From: Tetrahymena thermophila SB210
Lineage: Eukaryota; Ciliophora; Oligohymenophorea; Hymenostomatida; Tetrahymenidae
Length of the DNA: 64,000 nt
Assembly: GCF_000189635.1 (NCBI RefSeq)
Contig: NW_002476426.1
Span: forward strand, 744,001-808,000
Direction of reading: 5' to 3'
In this document: in pieces, positions 29,088 through 44,998 of the stretch
How positions within the stretch are numbered: position 1 is the first letter of the stretch
Layout: the number at the start of each line of letters is the position of its first letter
Made by a program: the position numbers and the translations under genes
The notes under the pieces: model-generated
What the model saw: the letters and a program-made list of their open reading frames with translations, nothing else
Database searches by the model: none
Told to the model about the DNA's origin: nothing

Positions 29088-30822
29088 ATGCCAGCTAAAA
29101 AAGCTGGAGCTTAGGGAAATAGTAAAGGTGGCGATGAATATGAGCAAAACTATAGAGATTCTCCAACAAAGAAAAATCAAAAAGTATATTTATTTTTATG
29201 TTCTAATTATTATTTAAGTTTTTAATTGAATTCATATTTTCAATTGAAAATTGTAGGGAGTCAAGATGTAGCAAGAATAAATGACTAACGAAGACGACAT
29301 TTAGTTTAGAGGAAAAGTCAATAAATAAACCTTAGCTATGGATATTTTGAGTAAGATTATGCCTTAAATTGAAAGAGAATAACTTATTGAAATATAACTA
29401 AATGCTAATTTATACTTTAAATCAATTTAATAGGGGAAGGTTATGTTTAGTCTTACATAGATTTTTTCTATATCACTTAACCAGATTTTAATGAAGGAGA
29501 TAAAGATAATATGGAAAGATATAGTGTTAGTATGGTTCTTGAAAAGGAAGATAAGCTTTTAAATTTAAAAAGAGATCTTATTAATGCTGAAGAAGCTACA
29601 AGATATTTGTTTACAGATAAAACACCTGCTATAGAAGGGTACTTCAAGCTTGCTGAAACTTTCTTTGAAGAATATTAAGATTATAAAATTGCTGCTTTCT
29701 TTTACAAAAGATGCATATCTATTGCTAAAGATTGTGAAGAAAAATAGCTTGAAGGTAGATTAATAAAAAAATATAAATGAAAAAATAATAAATAATTCAT
29801 ATTTTTTGTATAATATTAGGAAGAGGAAAGTTAGGATATGGCAAGTGTTTTGATAGATAAGGAAAAACAGATGATGCTATAGAAATATTGTAAAAAAGCT
29901 TAGAAGAAGCTGAAGAAAACTAACTTGAATCTATTGTTGAATTGATCTCAAGAGAATTAATCACAATTTATAAAAAAGTTGCTCAAGGATTTGAAAAGGG
30001 AGACAATGAAAGCATTAATGAAGCATTATTTTTCTATGAAAAATGTTTAGAAGTAATTAATTAATTTTTATTTCTATTTCTTTGATATTTAAATACTAAT
30101 TTGTATTAGGTGGCTAAAAAGGCTGATAGAGAAGAAGATGAAGGAGATATTTGTCATAAAATGGGTTAACTTTACTTTAAAAATCAAAATTACAATAGAA
30201 GTATTGAATACTAAAGAAAATATCTTGAAATTAACTTACCTATAAACTCTGAGGTATTTTCCATAAATTTTTAATGAAATTATATTTTTAAACAAGTTTT
30301 ACTCGTTAATTTAAAGGAAGGTAAGTAAAGATAGATGGAGGCTCATGCTTCTTTAGCTAAGTGTTATTTAAAGCTAAATATGAACGATGAAGCTTAAAAT
30401 CACCTTGAAAGATACATTGAGCATGCAGAGAAGCTACACTTGAACAATGCTTAAGTAAATCTAAAGAATTTTAGTTTAAGATGTTAAAATTATTTTTTAA
30501 TAAAAGTCTGATGCTGCTTTACATTTGGCTACTTTGTATGCCTAGAAAGGAAATATTCCAAAATCATTAGATTACTATAAATAACATTTTGATGGTGCAA
30601 GAACTGAAAAAGCAGATAAGAAAGACAGAAAACTGGTAGACAGAGCTAGAGTTACACTAGGAATAGCCAAAGCAAATGCAAATATAGGTAATCTAACAAA
30701 AAACAAAAATTTCAAAAATATATTTTTTATAATTAAAAAAAGATAAATACATAGAATTAGTAAAGAATAGTGATAAGGATATATATAAGCTACTCGAATG
30801 GAAGGCTAAGAAAGATAAATGA
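29088..30822 (+). CDS. TTC29: TTC29-like tetratricopeptide-repeat protein
   Basis: There are eight exons: 29088-29183, 29257-29350, 29434-29754, 29820-30052, 30110-30253, 30317-30454, 30507-30687 and 30743-30822. They sum to 429 codons (428 aa), close to human TTC29 (about 470). The N-terminus is basic and Gln-rich. It leads into MDILREGYVQSYIDFFYI, which matches the DxLxxGYxxSxxxFF block in front of the TPR array of TTC29. Several 34-residue TPR helices follow, for example AAFFYKRCISIAKDCEEKQ, GYGKCFDRQGKTDDAIEIL, HKMGQLYFKNQNYNRSIEY and ALHLATLYAQKGNIPKSLD. The protein ends with LLEWKAKKDK. TTC29 is an axonemal protein linked to dynein transport in flagella. The third exon junction was chosen because it restores that block; reading through would give a frame change. 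Confidence 0.85.
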
Positions 30823-31337
30823 TACCAATTAATAAAGATTTTTTTGCACAAATTTATAGAAATTTTTTTTATATTTTACAAATTTTGTGATAAAATTAAG
30901 TTGTAAATTAAATTTTTTAGATTTATTAAGAGTTTAATGTATTTTACATTTTAGCTATTTTTCAACATGTTTTTTTGTTTGTTTTGAAATATTAATTTTA
31001 TTTAATATTTCATTTAATTAATGTATATCTTAATTATTTATTTTTATTAAATGATTTGTGATGATGAATAAATAAATTTATAATTTGTTTAATCAAATTT
31101 TTGAAAATTTAAAAAAATAACACATGCAAATCTTTGTTCAAAAAACTATTTATTTAATTAATTAAATAATATTTTCAGAGGGAGAAGATATTTATGCAAA
31201 TTAATCAAATTTTAGCTTTGAAAAAGTTAATTAGTATATTAAGAATTTTTATTATAATTAAGTAAAACAAAAAATATCAAATAATAAATAATAAAAAAGT
31301 TCTATTAGAATATATTAATAAAATTAGCTAGCTAAAG
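30823..31337. other. Intergenic gap, nothing distinct
   Basis: About 500 bases between two plus-strand genes are almost all A and T, with many TGA and short poly-A and poly-T runs. They presumably hold a 3' end and a promoter. Confidence 0.55.
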
Positions 31338-32898
31338 ATGGATTCAGCTCAAGAATAAAATGTATTTGTTTCATTTTATGCTTAGATATTGTTACTACAT
31401 TTTAATGTTTTAAATAAATTATTAGACTCTTACTCAACTTCAAGAAGCTATATAGTCTCTTAAATGTGAAGAAATTGGTATTATATAAATTTGCTATTCA
31501 CTTAAAAATAGTATTTAAATTTTTTTAAATATAAAATAGATTTCTCCAACAAATTACCAGAAAAATAATTTGAAGATGAATTTAAGAAATTAAGTAAAAT
31601 TTAAGATTATTTTTTAAATAAATTTTACAAATGCTTCTAGTTGTTGAATATTTTATTTATCATATAAAGAAAAAAAATATGAAAAGGCCTACACAGATTT
31701 GAAAGAATTTATTTCAGCTAATCCTGATGATGCCAATAAGATCTAAGAAAAGTTTGAAAAGATAGTATATAAAATTTAGCTCTAAATATTAATCAATTTT
31801 ATAAATTCTTAATATAAAATAGTTGAAAGATATTAAGCAAGCTGCCAAAGATTATGCCATCAATAAAAAGCTTTATGAAACTTTAATTGCTAACTTCAAG
31901 AAAAGTATGTTACTTAAAGAAAAAATCGAATGCAAGTATTTTTAAAACAAAATTATTTTTAACTAAAAGCTAAGGATGAAAATGCTCAATGTATTAAATC
32001 CAAAGACAATTATGAAAAATTACACAAAGCATTAACTGCTTAGTATCAAGAGTAGATTAATACTAATAAAGAACTTCAAGAAAAGGAAAAACAAAAAAGA
32101 ACTGAGTTAGCAGAACAATTTTAGTAAAGAATTAAGGATATTCAATCAAGTGTTGAGGAAAAGAGCAGAGATAGAATTTAGAAAGAAAAAGAGAACGAAA
32201 TGTATTTTTATATATTTTTAAATAAAAGTTTTTTAAGCAACTTATAAAAAATTATTAAAAAATAAGTCTTAAAGAAAAACTTAAGGAGATTACAGCTCAA
32301 CAATAAACAACTGAACTTATTTTCAGTACTCAAATTAAAAAGAAAGGTAAATAAATTATTTTCTCAAGATATTTCTCAAGCTTAAATTAATCACAATAAA
32401 AACTTAGAGTTGGAAATGTAATTGCAAGAAGCTAAGTTAGGATAGGAATTCGAATTGATCAAGTAGTAAGCTTAACTCGTGAGCAAGTTCTAAGAAGAAA
32501 TAGATAAGTAAAAAGAACTTGATGTTAAATTAGAAGAAAGATTAAATGTTTACCTCGAGCAAGATAAAAAATTTTAAGATATTATGGTAGAAAGCAATTC
32601 TAAATTTACAAATTACAAGTAAGCTCATGATAGCTTGATTGATAGTCAAAAGAAAACTGAATCAAGCATCAATGAATTAAAGAAGAAAAATGAAAAAACT
32701 GACTTCACTTTATTAGACATGGTTGAAAAGGTAATAAATATTTTAATTCAAGTTATTTCCTTATTATAAAATTTTATTAATTAGAATGTTAAACTCAAAG
32801 AAGACTTAAAAAAGCAATTAGATTAACTCTCTGGTTTAGAAAATCTTTATGCTATTTTAGAAAAGTAATTAGCTGATAAAACTGCAGCTAAATAATGA
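31338..32898 (+). CDS. Taxilin-like coiled-coil protein
   Basis: The gene runs from ATG 31338 (MDSAQEQN) to TGA 32896-32898, with about eight small introns and an estimated 360-390 aa. It is predicted coiled coil almost end to end. The central part resembles the taxilin (myosin-like coiled-coil) family: KRTELAEQFQQRIKDIQSSV, then ENEMLKEKLKEI, then KKKELEMQLQEAKL. After these come QKELDVKLEERLNVYLEQ and IMVESNSKFTNYK. In animals, taxilins bind syntaxins and the nascent polypeptide-associated complex and act in vesicle traffic. The N-terminal exons (31362-31770) are short, and one junction near 31610-31670 had to be placed by frame alone, so that part is less sure. It is taxilin-like by pattern and order of residues; the ciliate role is unknown. 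Confidence 0.75.
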
Positions 32899-33495
32899 TT
32901 AATTTAATTTAACAATAACCTTAATTTTAACTCCCTAAGTAAATAATTATAAAAATAAATTAAAACAGATAAAATAATTAATTAACTGTTTACATATTTA
33001 AAAGCATTTATTTGTAAGTAAAAACATCAGTTTAATTTAATTATTAGATATTTATAATGGATTTCATTTTGTTTGTATATTAAATCTTTAATTAAATCTT
33101 TAAAAATCTATTTGATATTTAAACAAGTAATTAGACAAAAAAAAATTGTAAAATCTATTTTCAATTTTCAAAAGAAATTTTAAAATGATAAAAAATTTTA
33201 TATGAAAATTAAAACTATTGTCTATTTTTTTTATAAACAAATAAACTAATTTACAATTTGATAGTTTTGAATAGATTTCAACAAAATTCTTTTTAAATAT
33301 ATCAATTTTTCTATATTTTTATGGTATTTGTTTGTTTGCTTGTGAAATCTTTAATAAGTATTTGCTTTGATTTTCTATTAATTAGATGATAATTCAAAAA
33401 AACTATTTATTAAATTTTCATATTTTTTAAAAGTTCTATAAAAAGTTGTTCAAATTATTAAATTTTTATACTAAAGAATTAGATTTTTTACACTA
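32899..33495. other. Intergenic gap, nothing distinct
   Basis: About 600 bases lie between two plus-strand genes. The sequence is A+T-rich, has no ORF of note and carries no repeat beyond poly-A and poly-T runs. Confidence 0.55.
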
Positions 33496-34738
33496 ATGTT
33501 TTCAAAAGCTTCCAAACCTACATCTGTTCCACTTTCAAAGGAACCTTTAAAATAAACAACAGTCACCAATAAAAATAATATAATGGAACCCACAAAAACA
33601 AAAACACCTTCGACTCTTTCTAGACCTTTAGGTGTTGGAAATACAGTCGGTATGTAAAAACCTATATAAACATAAACAAAGAGCACTCTTCAAAAATAAG
33701 GTATTTATATATGAAGTTTAAGAATTAAAAAAATATAAACTAATTTATTTGGATATAAAAGCTCCTTAGCAATTCGAAGAATAAAAAACTTAAGGATTTA
33801 CCTCAAAGCCATCTGCTAAATATACTTCTATTAAAACAGTTGATTTATTTGCAACTAATAAAAACTAAAACACGTATTATAACTTTGCATAATTAACATA
33901 AAAAGATCTATTTAATTTTTGAAACTTATCATAGAAATTCTTTTGCTTATGTTTATAATGCAGGAGGTATTCCTTGTAGAGTGAATCATGGAAGTGTGCA
34001 TATGTACATTTAATGGAACAAAGATGTTGATTTAAAAAGTAAATAACTTTTTAAGGATATTTGATTATAAATTTAAAAATCATTTATAATAGGCATGCCT
34101 TACGATCCACTTTTAGCTACATGTTTTGAAGGATTAATTGAAGAAAAGCACCCATATAATTTTATAGCATACAATTGTATAAAAGATATGCTAGAATAAG
34201 AAGTATTCAATTCATTTTAGTATGTATGAACTCAGATTTTATATTTATTTTACAAAATACAGAACGTTGAAGATAAAATAGTACCAATGATAAATAAGTT
34301 AGCATGGCCTTTAAGAAACGCATTATAACACAATAATGAAAAAAACTTTGAAAATGCTTTAACAGTTTTAAAGTAAAATTAAAATTTTATGATTTTAAAA
34401 ATTAAAAAAATAATATTTATTTCAAAAGATTACTTTCTGATAAAATTGGCCCTAACCTCAATCCTCATCTTAAAAATTTGCTTTAGCCAATTGTTAAGAA
34501 GATGAATAAACCGTGAGTTTCATTTTTATAAATAAACATTTATATATTTTAAATTAAATCACATAAAATAGATAGCTTAGAGAAAAGATTTTTGTCACTC
34601 TTAGAACCCTAGAAGAAAATGGAGTAACAATTTTTATTTAAATAAAATTTTATTTAGATTCATATTTTTTTATTTTTATAGGGATCAGACGTACTTAAAA
34701 CAATAAAATCATGTATTCCAACCTATAGCAATGTTTGA
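33496..34738 (+). CDS. PACRGL: PACRG-like protein (PACRGL homologue)
   Basis: The gene runs from ATG 33496 (MFSKASKPTSVPLSKEP) to TGA 34736-34738 and encodes about 240 aa in seven or so exons. Exons I could place include 33496-33649, 33762-33873, 33935-34038, 34093-34223 and the start of the next at 34263. One donor is GTGAGT rather than GTAAG. The core is an ARM/HEAT-like fold typical of the PACRG family. NSFAYVYNAGGIPCRVNHGS is followed by YDPLLATCFEGLIEEKHPY. Next are LNPHLKNLLQPIVKKM and LEENGGSDVLKTIKSCIPTY. The details (GGIPCR, HPY, the IPTY end) fit PACRGL better than PACRG itself. PACRG proteins lie in the inner junction of axonemal doublets and at basal bodies, so a ciliary role is likely by family. 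Confidence 0.9.
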
Positions 34739-35932
34739 AAATTATATATTTAATGTAATTATTTAGAGTAAAACTCATGAATATGAAGCTACATTTGATA
34801 ACTTGTTAATTTTTAATTTTAAATATTTACTTTATTCATCACAGGTACCAGTTAAAATAGTTTAAAATGCTTAAATGAGTTAAACTGTTTTTAAAAAATT
34901 TTAAAAGTTTGAAAATAATAAACAAATCTTGATTAATATTAAAAAATGAATTTCCAAATAATAGAAATTATTTGAGATTTCTTAATTAATATTTTAAATT
35001 ATTATTCTAAAATCAATTAAATTATTAACTTAATAAATAGCTGTTAATTTAGCATATTATCTATATATTCATATTACTTGAAAAGGTTAATGATATTAAT
35101 TTTTTATATTAAATTATAAAATAATTTTACATCCACTAATTAATAGCAAATAGATAAAATATATATTTCTTAATAGATGCATTTAATTATTTTATCATTT
35201 TTCTTGGCATATTTATTCACAATAGCAAAAAAAAATAAAAATTTTATTAAATTACTAATAGTATTTATAATATTTAATATATATATAATGAGCTTTTTTT
35301 AAAAAAAAATTAAAATTATATGTCACTCACTCTTTTATATGTTAAAAGCAATAAGCATATAAATTGAAAGAATTAAATATTAAACTTATAAATAATTTAT
35401 AAAAATAAAAATAATTAGATAATAAATATTTTGAGTTTTTATTTATTAAAGGTGATTAAGGTAAATAAAATATTTTTTGTTATTAATTTATATATTTTTA
35501 AATATGATCTTCTATAACAAGGATCAGATAGATTAATTATTTTAATTTCGATATTAAATACAATTCAATAGATAAATATTTATTAAGTTAGAAAGAATAA
35601 AATACTTCTTAAGTATATAATTTGTTTATTAAAAATATTTTTTAATTTAATAAATTGCTCTTCTTGTATTTAGTTTTGTTAAAATTTTTAAACAATGAGA
35701 AAATTTTTCATTAGCTTTAGATTTTTACAGAAAAAAATTATTTGATCAGATTCAGTGATTTCTGTTCTTGAGAATTTAAAGATATTCTAATAAAATAAAG
35801 GAAAAAAATTAGCAGATTTTAATTTTGTTTAGATAACTAAATTATGATTGACTGAATTAATTTACAAACAATATTATTATTTAATAATTATATTGTTTTT
35901 GAGAGACTCTATTTTTTGGAATCAAGAAAAAT
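34739..35932. other. Intergenic gap, no gene seen
   Basis: About 1.2 kb of very A+T-rich sequence with TGA in all frames, including an alternating AT stretch near 35275-35290. No coding signal is visible. Confidence 0.5.
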
Positions 35933-36647
35933 ATGATATATTAATAAGGATTGAAAGAGATAAAATAAAATGAAATACCTGTTTTATCAAAAATTATTAA
36001 TCGGAAAAGGTTAGTTGGATTGATACTTCTCAATAGATTATTTGATTTTTAATTTATTTTATTGGTATACTATTTGATCTTTAAATAGCTCGAATATAAA
36101 TAAATTAGAATGCATACAGAAAAACATAGAGGCATTTCGAATTAATTTTTATGAATAAGAAATATATCTAAAAATTTTGATAGAATTACTGAGGTGAATG
36201 AGGATAAGTATATAGAATAAATAAATCGTAAAGATGCAATAAATAATTTTAGAATAAATAAACCTAAAGACAAAAATCAATAGGGATTTGTATTTAATTG
36301 TACTTGAAAATCTATTAAATTAAAGTGATATCTTATCATGCTTATATAATAATTAATTAATAAAACATATAAAGAAAATTTTAAGATCAAAAAAGAGATC
36401 GTTCATTCATACATTAGACAAAATAAAAGATTTAATCTTGCAAATCAATACATATGTCTCATTAAGAAAATTTCTAGTAAGCCATACAAACGCCATTTTA
36501 TTACTATAGAATTTTATGAGTATTTACCAATCATATGTCAAAAAAAAAAAAATAGGGCTAATTAGTTTTATGATTACCAGCTTTTTATAATATATTTCTC
36601 TAAATTAAAAAGAAAGAGATGAAAGTATTAAAAAATTTTCAAAACTC
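35933..36647 (+). other. Unplaced open sequence upstream of the protease
   Basis: Several overlapping frames stay open here with coding-like codon mixture. One runs from ATG 35933 for about 80 codons (segments such as KIINRKRLVGLILLNRLFDF) to a TGA. Another, from about 36289, is open for some 165 codons and continues in the same frame into the deubiquitinase at 36648. It reads through segments such as LRKFLVSHTNAILLLQNFM. This could be 5' exons of the protease gene, a separate small gene or a decayed gene. I recognise no domain and cannot place clean introns. Confidence 0.35.
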
Positions 36648-41078
<4,431 letters not shown>

Positions 41079-42285
41079 ACTAATCTAAGATTAATAAACT
41101 AAGCTGAAAAATATTTTTTAATAATTCATATGCAGGCATCTATTTTCGATAAATTAATTAGAGTTCTAAGATTTAAATTTATTTTTTTAGATTAATGATA
41201 AATTAGTTTTGTATATTTATATTTTTCTAATTACTTGTCTAAAATAGATAGAGCTCATTCTTTAAGTAATTATATGAAATTCAATAATTAAAAATATTAA
41301 CAACATTTTTTATCAATTTTAAATTATTTTAAATCATCTCTATCAATCAGATACTAAAAACAATAAATGCTCTTATAAAGTATACTGCAAATAATATATT
41401 AAAAAGCTATTGAAATTTTATTTTAGTTTTTATGCTAATTTTACTTTAAAAAATAAGTTTACAAGTAATAAATCAATAAAAACAAACAAAATATTTCAAT
41501 AAAATTCAAAAAAAAATTTGTTTTTATTGAATTAGTTCAGTATTTGAATATTCAAATAAAAAATTTTATTTTTTAACATTTCCTTTTATTTTTACAGTTT
41601 ATATTTAATTGAAATCTTATTTTTGATTTTCATTATTATTAGCTTAGCTATATATGGTAAAGGTTCATATATTAAGGCCATCTCGATTTCAGTTAGACAC
41701 CTCACTTACCTGCTTTAATGTGAAATATAAAATTATATTTTTGATAGTATTTAAGTAGGAATATGAAATAATATGCTAAATACAAGATAAATTTCAAAGT
41801 TCAATTTTAATTTTAAAGCAACTTATATTTCAAGATTCTTAGCTTAGGTATTAAACAAAATATCATTTTAATTTTTCAAAATTTTTTTTTCATGATATTT
41901 AAAATATTTAGAGTTTTTTTTTAATAAACTAAAACCTTATAGTTTGTTTGATTTATTCACATAAATTGAGGTTTTTCTGTAAATAAAAGTTATTATTTCA
42001 TTAATAACTATAAGGATTTAAAATCTAGGATCAAGAAAATTTAATGTTTTTATAATAAATATTGTTGAATTAATTAAAAATTAAATTATGTTTAAATAAA
42101 TAAAAATATTTAAAATGTTATTTTAATTATTATTATAAAATCAATATTAAAATGAAAAAACATAAATAAATTATTTATTTATTTAAACAATTTTTTAGTA
42201 GAATTATTAAACATTATGAGAATGCAAAATTTATTTTATATAAAAATCATTTAGCTTTAATTCTTGTTTTAATAATATTTTATAT
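41079..42285. other. Intergenic gap between convergent genes
   Basis: About 1.2 kb lies between the 3' ends of the USP gene (plus) and the C2 gene (minus). The sequence is A+T-rich with TGA in all frames, and no gene or clear repeat is visible. Confidence 0.55.
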
Positions 42286-43674
42286 TCAATATTAGGGTGG
42301 GGGAGGAGGAGGATACTATGGATATTGTTATTGTAAATTTGGGTAGTGACCATAAGGATTACTGCATTAATCTTAAGGAGCAGGAGGATATTGAGGTGCA
42401 TAGCAAGATTACTAAGGAGGATATTAAGGTTATTAAGGCGGATACTGAACCTCTTAAGGTGGATACTGAACCTCTTAAGGTGGATACTGAACCTCTTAAG
42501 AAGGATATTGAGGCTAATAAGGAGGATATTGAGGCTATTAAGGTGGATATTATGGTTATTAAGGAGGGTATTAAGGTTATTAAGGAGGATATTAAGGTAT
42601 TGAAGCAGGACATACATCATAATATTCAGGACAGTAGTCTTGAAGTGGTTGATATATAGGAGCAACCATATCACCTGGATATGAGTTATAAGTAACTTCA
42701 AGGAATAATTAGCCTGCAGGAGTACCTTGGTAAGAAAGAGGAAGAGTTCTTACACCTGGTTAGTAGTTAGCTAAAACTTCATGAGGAACTACACATGTTG
42801 CTACACAAGTTTTATTATTTTAATTTATAATTTCAATGTTGAATTTTTAATCAGATTTTTTAGCAATGTTAAATTTATCTGACCATTGTGGTGTTTTTCC
42901 ACTATTACACAATGTAGAAGTGTGTTTTTTATCACCACATGTTGCAACATAATAACAACACTATTTTTTTATTATTTAAAAAAACATGAAATAAAATTAA
43001 TTTTAATACTCAAAAATATATTATAATTATAATTGAAAATGGCTAAATACCATAGATCCGAACCACTGAGTATCTCTAGTAAGGAGAGCTGATACTACAC
43101 GTAATGTAATGTCAAGAGGAGCTTCTCCTTACAAAATAATTTGACCAAACTAATAAACCTATTATACGTCAGGAGTGAATGTGACTTGGATATTAAGTGT
43201 GCCTGCTGAAGAACTTCCATGATAAAGAGGAATGGCCTCTATTTAATAAAAAGAATGAAAGCTAAATTTGAGATACAAATGAATCATTAATTAACTTAAT
43301 TACCATATCCTTAATACTATTGAGTAAATTTGCAAAGATCAAGTGTTCCAGAGCAAATTAAATCGTTATCAAATAATCCAAGCTTTCTCATGTTGTAAAC
43401 ATCAATATTTATTTTAGTTTCTTTGATCTTTTAAAAGTCAATTTTATCACACCATTTTGGATTTTTACCACCACCTTCATTAACTGCACTTGTTTTTTTA
43501 ATATCGCCAAATCTAAAAACTACATAAGGATTCTATTTATTTTAACAAAGATTATTTATTCTAAATACGAAATAAATAATAAAAACAAAGTACCATAGAA
43601 CCTATAAGCTTAACATCTCTTGTTAACTAAGCTCCTATTAATTATATTTATAATTTACCGCTAACAGACTACAT
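42286..43674 (-). CDS. Double C2-domain protein with XYPPX repeats
   Basis: The gene is read leftwards from ATG 43674-43672 (MQSVSGKLQIQLIGAQLTR) to TGA 42288-42286, encoding roughly 370-400 aa with about four introns. Two C2-like domains are visible. The first has LTRDVKLIGSMDPYVVFRFG and then GGGKNPKWCDKIDF. The second has LLTRDTQWFGSMD, then KTPQWSDKFNI. The aspartates of SMDPYV suggest Ca2+-dependent membrane binding for at least the first. After PLSYQGTPAG comes a C-terminal tail of about 110 residues built of QYPPQQP and QYPPQEV units, ending QYPPPPPPQY. C2 plus XYPPX tails are known from small stress and membrane proteins in plants and protists. The tail should be disordered and adhesive. 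The function here is unknown. Confidence 0.85.
42397..42602. repeat. 21-base tandem repeats encoding QYPPQxx units
   Basis: The repeat forms the C-terminal coding part of the C2 gene. Units of 21 bases (seven codons) recur about nine times. Three adjacent copies near 42440-42500 are essentially identical (AAGGTGGATACTGAACCTCTT on the plus strand), and flanking copies have drifted. The plus-strand ORFs over this stretch are antisense shadows caused by the repeat. Confidence 0.85.
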
Positions 43675-44998
43675 TTCTTTTCTTTGTAAACCTATTTGCT
43701 TTTAAAATTTGTTTTAGATAAAATTTTTATTATTAGTTGAAAAAATATCTTCTATTTTAAAGATCTCTAGCTATATTAATTAAATTTTATACCTTTTTGC
43801 ATCGGAAAAAATTAATTTTTGATCAGCAAATATATCTTAAGTGCCTTACAATCATCAAAAAAAATAAAAAAATCAAATTTCTTAAAATTAAATTATCTAC
43901 ATATTCACGTAAGACATTATTTTTTTCTGGTATTAAATTTGAATTTAATATTTATAATAAAAGTAATAGATGATGTTTATTCTCAGAATTATTTTTGTTC
44001 ACATATTTTATATAAAGAAAGAATAGTTAAGCTTATAATTTAATTATTACTCAAAACAAAATGTAAAAAAACATTTTGATAATTTATTTCATTAGTTTGT
44101 TTGTAGTAAAAATAAATTAAGCTTATAAAATATTGATAAATGTATAATAAAAGTAAAGATAATTTACATTATCCATAAATTAATTATAGGTTAAAATATA
44201 AAAATAATGATTATTAAATAAATTAATATAATAGGTAAAATATTTATTGTCAATATCAAATTTTATTTTTTAGCGATACAATAAAGAATTTTAAAAATGA
44301 ATTTAATTATTATAAAAATCATAAGTAATTAAATAGTGTGCTCTCATTTATTAAAAAATTTTTTTCAATTTAATCAAACAAATTTTAAATAAGGTGCTAA
44401 TTAATTTTTTTCAAGTATCTTGAACTACAAAAATTTTCATATTTTTATGAATTATCCTGATAATTTTAAGCTAAATTTTATTAATAAGAAAAGATTTTTT
44501 GATAATTTATGGTACTTTCCATCATTTCAAATAGATTAATATATTTAATTAAATTTTATATTTTTAATTTTGTATAAATGTTACTAAGTGAAAAATTACT
44601 ATAAGAAATGATACCAAATTAAACTTAATTATTATTTTATTCCTTCATTTCTTCTTTTTGGTTTAATTTACTTGTCTTCTCACTACTCTTCTTCATAAAA
44701 ATATAGAAGAAGATTATATTGGGATTATAAAATATAAAAAATTATAAGAATTTAAAAATCTGTAGAAAAATAAGTAAAGTAAGTAGTTAATTTCGATAGT
44801 AAATATATTAATATTTTTGAAAATAAATAAACTTTTAATATACATATTTTGATAGTAATATAGTTTTTGATTAGTTAGTAGCTATAAATTTCTAAAATCT
44901 AAATAATATTGTATTTTCTGTTATATATTTTATTGAAATGAGAGAAGAAAAGCTATGCTAAGAATCTTTAACAAATTTTATTTAGTTATCATATTCCT
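43675..44998. other. Intergenic gap with a copy of an ABC-gene tail
   Basis: About 1.3 kb of A+T-rich sequence lies between two minus-strand genes. No gene is seen. At about 44640-44700 a segment resembles the end of the neighbouring transporter gene (44995-45060) over some 40 bases, including the CCTTCATTTCTT motif that contains the transporter stop. A 74-codon plus-strand ORF at 43819 is low complexity. Confidence 0.5.

Noticed and set aside
33471-33686. Minus-strand 71-codon ORF with hydrophobic stretch
   Set aside because: It is antisense to the first exon of the PACRGL gene, whose protein sequence matches the family.
42297-42659. Plus-strand ORF of 120 codons rich in Asp-Ile-Lys repeats, and its 85-codon neighbour
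   Set aside because: These are antisense shadows of the 21-base repeats that encode the QYPPQQP tail on the minus strand.
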